Origin: Rhodospirillales bacterium
Lineage (GTDB): Bacteria > Pseudomonadota > Alphaproteobacteria > Rhodospirillales_A > Casp-alpha2
Reading direction: 5' to 3'
DNA: 5,175 nucleotides
Assembly (NCBI GenBank): GCA_016763915.1
Contig: JAESSX010000222.1
Span: 1-5,175 of the forward strand
Below, piece after piece: positions 1-5,175 of the stretch (position 1 is its first letter; each line of letters begins with the position of its first letter). The position numbers were made by a program, and so were the translations under genes. Below the pieces are notes generated by a model that saw only the letters and a list, made by a program, of their open reading frames with translations, was not told the DNA's origin and searched no databases.

Positions 1-722
1 ATGTCGAAGTCCGGACACAGGCCCTTGGCCATTTCCACCTCGGCGCGCAGCTGTTCGACCTCGTAACCGGGCAGGGCCTCGCCCAGGCGGGGATCGTCGA
101 GGCCTTCACAGGCCAGGCTTTCCTCGGGCATTTCCCCCTTCGACCGGGACAACAGCCCGAGCCGGTCATGGAACAGGTCGTAACAGCCGAGAAACCTCTG
201 TCCCATGCCGATCGGCCAGCTGGCCGGAGTCACCTCGAGGGCCAGGGCCTGTTCGATTTCGTCGAGAATTTCGAACGGGTCGCGGGCCTCGCGGTCCATC
301 TTGTTGATGAAGGTGATGATCGGCATGTCGCGCAAACGGAACACCTCGAACAATTTTCGGGTCTGCGCCTCGATACCCTTGGCGGCGTCGATGACCATGA
401 TCACCGAATCGACAGCCGTCAGGGTGCGGTAGGTGTCCTCGCTGAAATCTTCGTGGCCCGGGGTGTCGAGCTGGTTGAAGGTGAGGCCATCGTATTCGAA
501 GGTCATCACCGACGAGGTCACCGAAATACCGCGCTCGCGTTCGACCTTCATCCAGTCGGAACGGGCACGGCGTTGGGCGCCGCGCGCCTTGACCGCGCCG
601 GCAAGCTGGATGGCGCCGCCGAACAGCAGCAGTTTTTCCGTCAGCGTCGTTTTCCCGGCGTCGGGGTGCGAGATAATGGCGAACGTGCGGCGGCTGGCGA
701 CGGCTTTGTCGAGAGGAGTCAC
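1..722 (-). CDS. prfC: Peptide chain release factor 3 (RF3), N-terminal part, cut by window edge
   Basis: RF3 is a cytosolic translational GTPase that removes RF1/RF2 from the ribosome after peptide release. The minus-strand reading begins [20 protein letters not shown] and contains the G-domain motifs in order: P-loop HPDAGKTT (about residues 19-26), switch I RGISVT (64-69), DTPGH (86-90) and NKMD (140-143). The stretches [25 protein letters not shown] and SWPIGMG are characteristic of RF3 rather than EF-G or LepA, and match the E. coli RF3 sequence I remember. 240 codons are present of a usual 525-530; the rest lies off the left edge. I chose the GTG at 720-722 because it gives the usual short RF3 leader before RRTFAIISH and has a GGAA about 7 bases upstream. 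The frame stays open further upstream, so a slightly longer start is possible. The gene is transcribed away from ppc and nothing looks disrupted. Confidence 0.95.
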   Translation of the reverse strand, partial: MTPLDKAVASRRTFAIISHPDAGKTTLTEKLLLFGGAIQLAGAVKARGAQRRARSDWMKVERERGISVTSSVMTFEYDGLTFNQLDTPGHEDFSEDTYRTLTAVDSVIMVIDAAKGIEAQTRKLFEVFRLRDMPIITFINKMDREARDPFEILDEIEQALALEVTPASWPIGMGQRFLGCYDLFHDRLGLLSRSKGEMPEESLACEGLDDPRLGEALPGYEVEQLRAEVEMAKGLCPDFD

Positions 723-864
723 GATCGTTTCCAGGGGAGTTGCGTTGATTTCCGGGCTTGTTTTAGTCGCTTGCGCCCGCCGCCGCCACCGAAAAACGAC
801 AAAAAACCCCCCATGTCCGGTCCCCGGCCCCGCCGTTTGGTCCGACAGGCGCGGTCTGCGTTGT

Positions 865-891
865 TTTACATTGCCGTCGATTTTCTATATT
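865..891 (+). promoter_or_regulatory. Candidate promoter for the ppc-SDR-MDR unit
   Basis: TTTACA at 865-870 matches the sigma-70 -35 consensus at 5 of 6 positions, and TATATT at 886-891 matches the -10 consensus at 5 of 6. The spacer is 15 bases, shorter than the preferred 17, which lowers confidence. The elements sit in the most AT-rich part of the intergenic region, and transcription would start near 898, leaving a leader of about 75-95 bases that contains the palindrome at 917-932. This is pattern matching only; alphaproteobacterial promoters often deviate from the E. coli consensus. Confidence 0.4.
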
Positions 892-894
892 CAA
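865..894 (-). promoter_or_regulatory. Weak candidate promoter for prfC, overlapping the ppc promoter
   Basis: On the minus strand, TTGAAT (894-889) and TGTAAA (870-865) form -35 and -10 like hexamers, each 4 of 6 to consensus, with an 18-base spacer. The -10 uses the same six base pairs as the proposed -35 of the ppc promoter. A start near 857 would give prfC a leader of roughly 135 bases, including G6-T6 and T5 runs (minus strand, about 811-792). Evidence is weak, and a promoter closer to prfC cannot be excluded. Confidence 0.2.
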
Positions 895-908
895 GAGCCA
901 ATCCAAAC

Positions 909-940
909 GCTTAAGGCTCCGTCCGGACGGAGGCGAAAGC
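909..940 (+). promoter_or_regulatory. Leader hairpin with perfect 16-base palindrome (917-932)
   Basis: CTCCGTCCGGACGGAG at 917-932 is a perfect inverted repeat. As RNA it can form a 6-bp GC-rich stem closed by a CCGG tetraloop. It is extended outward by GCTT (909-912) pairing with AAGC (937-940) across a symmetrical 4x4 internal loop. It lies downstream of the candidate ppc promoter and about 60 bases before the ATG, so it could be a 5'-leader structure or, as DNA, a dimeric repressor site. There is no T-run after it, so it is not an intrinsic terminator. The symmetry is visible directly; the function is inference, and no known riboswitch family was recognised. Confidence 0.45.
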
Positions 941-990
941 TGAACAAATCCACCTCAAACCAGGACCCTGGAGTGCCGAAAGATAACGCC

Positions 991-3924
991 ATGACATCTG
1001 CCGCCTTGGGCGAAATCGAGGAACGCCTTTTCCCCGAGGCGTCGCGCCTGCGCGGCGAGCTGACGGAGAAGCTGTCCGAACTCGAGGAAAAGGCGGCGGC
1101 GAACCACCTTCAGTCGACGGCGCGCAATCTGGCGCTGCATATTTCCAGCCTGATTCAGGACGGCCGCACCGACCTGGACGGATTGTCCGACCTGATCCGG
1201 CTGCTGACGGCGAACGCCTTCACCTACCGGGCGCGGAAACTGCGCGATTACGTCGGCGAATGCTCGGGCGGGGAAAACGAAACCATCCTCGCCACCCTGT
1301 TCGAGTCGCTGACACGGGACGCCGACGGCCAACCGGTGGCGTTCGAAGTCTTTCGCGACACCGTTGAGCGCGAAGCCTTCGGCATCGTCATCACCGCGCA
1401 CCCGACGTTTTCCATTTCCCAGCGCCTGACCAGCATCCTCGCCGAGCTGGCGACCCGGGGTGACGGGGCCTCTCCAAAAACCGGCTGCGGGCCGGACGAT
1501 CTCGCGGGCAAAACCCTGGCCGAGTTGATCGGCGAGGCCGCCACCACCCCGCACGGCTCGCCCGAGACGATGACCCTCGACGACGAAATGGACTTCGCCC
1601 TGATGGCCATCGGCAATATCCGGCGCGCGCTCCGCCGCGTCTACCGGGTGCTGTTTGACGTCGCCCGGCGGGCCTATCCCGACGACTGGCAGACCCTGAC
1701 ACCGAAACTGCTGACCGTGGCAAGCTGGGTCGGCTATGACCTCGACGGGCGCGCCGACATCGGCTGGGCCGTCACCCTGAAACAGCGCCTGATCGTCGAG
1801 AAGCTGGCGTTGGACGATTACCTGGACGCCCTCGCGGGGACAGACGGGCTGGACGACGTTCAAGACCGGCTCAGGGAATCGGCGGCCATGCTCGACGGCG
1901 ACCTCGCACGGCTCGTCGCCGACCCCGATGACGCCAACGCCGTCGCCGCCTTCAGCCAGGCGCTGGTGGATAGCCTGGAAACCCGGCTCATCGACCTCGG
2001 CTGGGCCATCGGGCGGCTCGGCGAGGAGATCGACAAGGGAGGAGAGCCCGCCGCCGGGCTGGCGGTGCTGCGCGCCGAGATGGCCAATTTCGGCCTCGCC
2101 TTCGCGCACACCCATGTCCGCCTCAACGCCACCCAGATCGCCAACGCCATCCGCCATGACGTGTCGCTGACCTCGTCGCCCGAAGACCCGGCCAACCGGC
2201 GCCGCTACCTGCGCAACATCAGCGCGCTGCTGGAAGAGGTCGAGCCCGTGGCGATCAATTTCGGCTCGATCATGCGCGAGCGCACATCGGCCAAGCGCCT
2301 GGTCATGCTGGTGACGCAGTTCCTCAAATTCGTTGATACCGGCGAGCCGGTCCGCTTCCTGATCGCCGAATGCAACTCGGCGTTTACGGTGCTGTCCGCC
2401 CTCTATTTCGCCAAGTTGTTCGGCATCGAGAACAAGATCGACATATCGCCGCTGTTCGAGACGTCGCAAGCGCTGGAACTGGGCCACGAGATCATCGCCG
2501 AGTTGCTCGACAACCCGCAATACGTCGAGACCATCCGCCACCGCGGCCGGCTGTGCATCCAGACAGGGTATTCCGACGCCGGGCGCTATATCGGGCAGAT
2601 TCCGGCGTCATTGGCGTTGGAGCGCACGCGCATCAAGCTGGCGCACCTGATGGCGGAACGCGACCTGGCGGACGTCGAGTTGGTTATATTCGACACCCAC
2701 GGGGAATCGATCGGTCGCGGCGCCCACCCGTTGAGTTTTTCCGACCGGCTGGATTACATCTATCCGCCGGCCGCGCGGGCCGCCTTCCGCAAGGCCGGAA
2801 TCCGCATCAAGCAGGAAGTCAGCTTCCAGGGCGGCGACGGCTATGTCTATTTCGCCAATCCGGATTTGGCCTTTTCCACCGTCTGCCGCCTGCTCGACCA
2901 CGCCCTCGCCGATGGGCCGAACGGGGCCGGCGACCCTGCCGCCCCGGACCCGTTCTACGAAGACAACGACTATTCCCTGGATTTCTTCCTGTCCGTGAAG
3001 GGCTTCAACGAACGCCTGATGGACAACCCCGATTACGCGGTGACGCTCGACCTGTTCGGGCTCAACCTGCTGTACCCGACCGGGTCCAGGACCATGAAGC
3101 GCCAGCACGTAGACGGCGGCCAGGTCGACATGGAACACCCGTCGCAAGTGCGTGCCATTCCGCACAACGCCATCCTGCAACAGTTGGGCTATCTGTCCAA
3201 CACCATCAGCGGGCTCGGCAAGGCCATCACCAAGGACCAGGAACGCTTCAACGAGATGCTGCAAAAATCCGACCGGCTCCGGCGGTTCATATCGATGGCG
3301 GCCTATGCCCGCCACCTGTCGGACCTGGATCGGCTGCACGGATATATTTCGCTGTTCGATCCGACCATCTGGATCAGGCGCTCGACGATCGAGAACAACC
3401 CCGAGCGGGTCGAGCAGATGCAACATCTCGCCCACATCCTGCGCCATTCGTCGCGGCACGAAAAAATGAACCGGGTCTACCGGATATTCCTCAATGATAC
3501 GGTGTTTCTGGACCGCGCGCTGACCGACATGAACGCCGAAAGCCTGCTGCCGGAATACGCCCGCGACTGTTCGTCCGATCTGGCGCTGTTGCACAGCGTG
3601 CGCATCGCCCTGATCCAGGAAATCTTCCTGCTTATCGCCCGCATGCCCCGGTTTTCCAACCTGGCGCGGTCGGCCGACGACGTCATCAACGAACTTCTTC
3701 ATCTCAACATCAAACACGGCGTCGATATCCTGCGCCAGGGATTCCCGGTGTCCGAGGCCGCGCCCGACCCGGACGCCTTCGGCGAGGCGGCGACCTACCG
3801 CACCGACGCCGATCAGGGCTACGAGCGCGAACACCGCGAACTGTTCGACCCCATCGAGAACCTGTACGACATGGTGCGCCGCGTCGGCACCGCCATCAGC
3901 CACATCATCGGCGGCGTCGGCTAG
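991..3924 (+). CDS. ppc: Divergent phosphoenolpyruvate carboxylase (PEPC-like), 977 aa
   Basis: PEPC is a cytosolic enzyme that carboxylates PEP with bicarbonate to oxaloacetate, replenishing the TCA cycle. Family landmarks appear in order: ITAHPT with the catalytic His at 137 (E. coli His138); THVRLNAT with Arg377 (E. coli LDIRQEST, Arg396); SPLFET with Glu490 and GYSD with Asp529, the metal ligands; SIGRG with Arg576 (E. coli Arg587); KQEVSFQGGDGY at 607-617; GSRTMKR with Arg700; VRAIP with Arg721. Deviations: the loop FHGRGGSIGRGG reads FDTHGESIGRGA (567-578), the Lys after GYSD is Arg532, GGDRDGNP reads GYDLDGRA (248-255), and the protein ends IIGGVG instead of RNTG. It is about 95 residues longer than E. 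coli PEPC (883). ATG 991 places the catalytic His as in E. coli. An in-frame GTG at 973 with AGGA 7 bases upstream is a real alternative, adding six residues. The open frame continues upstream to 433, but that part is antisense to prfC. It is first in a probable operon. Family membership is firm; PEPC activity is likely but unproven. Confidence 0.85.
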   Translation: MTSAALGEIEERLFPEASRLRGELTEKLSELEEKAAANHLQSTARNLALHISSLIQDGRTDLDGLSDLIRLLTANAFTYRARKLRDYVGECSGGENETILATLFESLTRDADGQPVAFEVFRDTVEREAFGIVITAHPTFSISQRLTSILAELATRGDGASPKTGCGPDDLAGKTLAELIGEAATTPHGSPETMTLDDEMDFALMAIGNIRRALRRVYRVLFDVARRAYPDDWQTLTPKLLTVASWVGYDLDGRADIGWAVTLKQRLIVEKLALDDYLDALAGTDGLDDVQDRLRESAAMLDGDLARLVADPDDANAVAAFSQALVDSLETRLIDLGWAIGRLGEEIDKGGEPAAGLAVLRAEMANFGLAFAHTHVRLNATQIANAIRHDVSLTSSPEDPANRRRYLRNISALLEEVEPVAINFGSIMRERTSAKRLVMLVTQFLKFVDTGEPVRFLIAECNSAFTVLSALYFAKLFGIENKIDISPLFETSQALELGHEIIAELLDNPQYVETIRHRGRLCIQTGYSDAGRYIGQIPASLALERTRIKLAHLMAERDLADVELVIFDTHGESIGRGAHPLSFSDRLDYIYPPAARAAFRKAGIRIKQEVSFQGGDGYVYFANPDLAFSTVCRLLDHALADGPNGAGDPAAPDPFYEDNDYSLDFFLSVKGFNERLMDNPDYAVTLDLFGLNLLYPTGSRTMKRQHVDGGQVDMEHPSQVRAIPHNAILQQLGYLSNTISGLGKAITKDQERFNEMLQKSDRLRRFISMAAYARHLSDLDRLHGYISLFDPTIWIRRSTIENNPERVEQMQHLAHILRHSSRHEKMNRVYRIFLNDTVFLDRALTDMNAESLLPEYARDCSSDLALLHSVRIALIQEIFLLIARMPRFSNLARSADDVINELLHLNIKHGVDILRQGFPVSEAAPDPDAFGEAATYRTDADQGYEREHRELFDPIENLYDMVRRVGTAISHIIGGVG

Positions 3925-3950
3925 CCACCTCCATCAACAGAGAGACCTTC

Positions 3951-4733
3951 ATGGATATACGCCTGAACGGACGCAATGCCCTGATCACCGGGGGCAGTCT
4001 GGGCATCGGCTTCGCCATCGCCGATCGTTTCGCCCGCTCCGGCGGCAACGTCGCCATCATCGCCAGGCGCGCGGACGTGCTGGAGCAGGCCCGCGACGCC
4101 ATTCTGCAGAACGCCGACGCCGAAGTCGTCGCCATTGCCGGCGACATCACCGACGCCGACCAATGCAAACGCATGTACGGGCAGGCCAAAGACGCCCTCG
4201 GGCCGATCGACATTCTGGTCAACAACGCCGGCTCGTCGCAAAAAGGCCCGTTCGAGGAGATTACCGACGACATCTGGCAGGCCGACCTGGACCTCAAGCT
4301 GTTCGGCGCCATCCGGTTCAGCCGCCTGGTGTTGCCGGATATGAAGGCGCGGCGCTGGGGGCGTATTCTCAACATTTTGAATTCCGGCGCCAAGGCGCCC
4401 CCGGCCGAAGGCGCGCCGACCGCCGTCACCCGCGCCGCCGGCCTTGCCATGACCAAGGCCATGGCGGGCGAATTCGCCCCTTATAACGTGCTCGTCAATT
4501 CGCTCCACGTCGGGCGCATCAAGTCCGACCAATGGGTGCGCCGCAACGCCGCCCGGCAGGACGGCCAATCGCTCGACGATTTCTATGCGGAGATGGCTGA
4601 AATCATCCCCCTGGGCCGCGTCGGCGAGGCCGAGGAATTCGCCAATATCGCGTGTTTCCTGTCCTCCGACGCCGGGGCTTACATCACCGGCACCGCCATC
4701 AATGTCGACGGCGGGATGATACCCGTTACCTGA
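3951..4733 (+). CDS. SDR family oxidoreductase with atypical catalytic residues, 260 aa
   Basis: This is a full-length short-chain dehydrogenase/reductase, a soluble Rossmann-fold enzyme expected to use NAD(H) or NADP(H); the substrate is unknown. Seen: cofactor glycine motif TGGSLGIG (13-20), Arg39-Arg40 after the second strand (suggesting NADP preference), GDI (64-66), NNAG (91-94), and the C-terminal IPLGRVGEAEEFAN and SSDAGAYITGTAINVDGG segments typical of FabG-like SDRs. Unusually, of the Asn-Ser-Tyr-Lys tetrad only Ser145 remains. The Asn position is Lys116, and the YxxxK positions read Thr157 and Arg161 (PTAVTRAAG). The segment ending LVNSLHVGRIKSDQW replaces the usual VNxIxPG. I recall similar SDRs with this TxxxR pattern in proteobacteria, so this is probably a subfamily trait rather than decay. 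It starts 26 bases after the ppc stop, with a purine-rich AGAGAGA 5 bases before the ATG. No specific gene symbol can be supported. Confidence 0.9.
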   Translation: MDIRLNGRNALITGGSLGIGFAIADRFARSGGNVAIIARRADVLEQARDAILQNADAEVVAIAGDITDADQCKRMYGQAKDALGPIDILVNNAGSSQKGPFEEITDDIWQADLDLKLFGAIRFSRLVLPDMKARRWGRILNILNSGAKAPPAEGAPTAVTRAAGLAMTKAMAGEFAPYNVLVNSLHVGRIKSDQWVRRNAARQDGQSLDDFYAEMAEIIPLGRVGEAEEFANIACFLSSDAGAYITGTAINVDGGMIPVT

Positions 4734-4742
4734 TTGGAAAAT

Positions 4743-4754
4743 ATGACTATATGA
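4743..4754 (+). other. Three-codon mini-ORF overlapping the MDR start
   Basis: ATG ACT ATA TGA reads Met-Thr-Ile-stop. Its stop overlaps the ATG of the downstream dehydrogenase in the arrangement ATGA (4751-4754). GGAAA at 4736-4740 is well placed for the mini-ORF ATG at 4743 but about 12 bases from the real start at 4751. It could couple translation of the MDR to ribosomes loading at 4743, or simply be chance. No protein function is implied. Confidence 0.25.
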
Positions 4755-5175
4755 AAGCCTGGGAAATCACCTCCGCTGGCGGCATCGATGCGCTGGAAAT
4801 GAACCAGCGCCCGACGCCGCAACCCGGCCCCGGACAGGTTCTGGTTCAGATCGGCGCGTCGTCGATCAATTACCGCGACCTGTCGACCATCCGCGACCCG
4901 GAGGCGCGCAATCTGCCTTATCCGACGGTGCCCAATTCCGACGCCGCCGGCGTCGTCACCGCCGTCGGCGACGGTGTCACCGGCATCAAGGACGGGGACC
5001 GGGTCATGGGCTGCTTCTTCCAGGACTGGGACGCGGGCGGCATCAGCCCGGCCGCCATGAGCTCGGCCCTGGGCGGGGCCATCGACGGGGTGCTGGCCGA
5101 ACAGGTCGTGCTGAACGCAGCCGCCGTCGTCCCGATGCCCGGCCACCTGAGCCTCAAGGAGGCCGCCTCCCTGCC
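4751..5175 (+). CDS. Zinc-independent-type MDR alcohol dehydrogenase/quinone oxidoreductase, N-terminal part
   Basis: This is a medium-chain dehydrogenase/reductase, a soluble NAD(P)-dependent oxidoreductase; its substrate cannot be told from sequence. 141 codons are visible of a usual 320-345, and the gene runs off the right edge before the Rossmann domain. The start MKAWEITSAGGIDALEM, the phrase PGPGQVLVQIGASSINYRDL (25-44), SDAAGVVTAVGDGVTGIKDGDRV (63-85) and LAEQVVL (115-121) form the GroES-like catalytic domain, and LSLKEAASLP opens the linker to the cofactor domain. Where zinc enzymes carry Cys and GHE, this protein has NYRD (40-43) and PNSDAAG (61-67), so the catalytic zinc ligands appear absent, as in quinone-oxidoreductase-like MDRs. 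ATG 4751 is chosen because the nearer-to-SD ATG at 4743 ends after three codons. It lies 17 bases after the SDR stop and is probably cotranscribed with it. Confidence 0.88.
   Translation, partial: MKAWEITSAGGIDALEMNQRPTPQPGPGQVLVQIGASSINYRDLSTIRDPEARNLPYPTVPNSDAAGVVTAVGDGVTGIKDGDRVMGCFFQDWDAGGISPAAMSSALGGAIDGVLAEQVVLNAAAVVPMPGHLSLKEAASL

Noticed and set aside
791..820. Minus-strand G6-T6 and T5 runs resembling an intrinsic terminator tail
   Set aside because: No stable stem directly precedes the T-run; only a 4-bp CGGC/GCCG stem is nearby. No minus-strand gene ends upstream for it to terminate.
168..914. Long plus-strand open frames across 168-914 and the 5' extension of the ppc frame from 433
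   Set aside because: They run antisense to prfC, whose minus-strand translation matches RF3 motif by motif. The encoded residues resemble no family, and such shadow frames are common in GC-rich DNA.
955..3903. Long minus-strand open frames opposite ppc (955-2541 and 2608-3903)
   Set aside because: They are mirror frames of a strongly conserved gene. Their translations are rich in Gly, Arg, Val and Gln without recognisable motifs, and no promoter or ribosome site was seen.
433..3924. ppc as a pseudogene because of degenerate motifs
   Set aside because: The frame is open over 977 codons with normal codon usage, and the catalytic His, metal ligands and several Arg are kept. This fits a divergent functional enzyme.
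3925..3950. Possible terminator or promoter between ppc and the SDR
   Set aside because: The 26-base gap has no hairpin with a T-run and no convincing -35/-10 pair. It is more consistent with cotranscription.
3921..4568. Minus-strand open frames opposite the SDR
   Set aside because: They are shadows of the SDR coding frame with no family resemblance and no gene-like start.

Overview
The window reads as chromosomal DNA from a GC-rich alphaproteobacterium, most plausibly of the Rhodospirillales type. This is an inference from base composition, strong third-position G/C preference and the style of the proteins. No RNA gene, mobile element, CRISPR array or phage remnant was seen.

Layout: (1) Positions 1-722, minus strand, hold the N-terminal 240 codons of peptide chain release factor 3 (prfC), cut by the window's left edge. 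(2) Positions 723-990 are a divergent intergenic region. It is AT-richer around 861-895, where promoter-like hexamers can be read on both strands, and it has a perfect 16-base palindrome at 917-932 that would fold in the leader of the rightward transcript. (3) Positions 991-3924, plus strand, encode a 977-residue divergent phosphoenolpyruvate carboxylase (ppc-like). It keeps the catalytic His, both metal ligands and several PEP-binding Arg, but deviates in the glycine-rich loop, the GxDRDGNP region, the usual Lys after GYSD and the C-terminal RNTG. (4) Positions 3951-4733 encode a 260-residue short-chain dehydrogenase/reductase (SDR). Its cofactor fold is intact, but three of the four classical catalytic tetrad residues are substituted. 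(5) From 4751 to the right edge lies the N-terminal part of a medium-chain dehydrogenase/reductase (MDR) without the usual catalytic zinc ligands.

The three rightward genes are spaced by 26 and 17 bases with no terminator between them, so they probably form one transcription unit: PEPC-like enzyme, then SDR, then MDR. The sequence does not reveal a shared pathway. The simplest reading is a carbon-metabolism enzyme followed by two oxidoreductases of unknown substrate. prfC is transcribed away from them as a separate housekeeping unit.

The most interesting points are the atypical active sites of the PEPC-like protein and the SDR. These are probably members of divergent subfamilies rather than broken genes, because both frames are intact and otherwise well conserved. 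No wholly new system is evident in this stretch.
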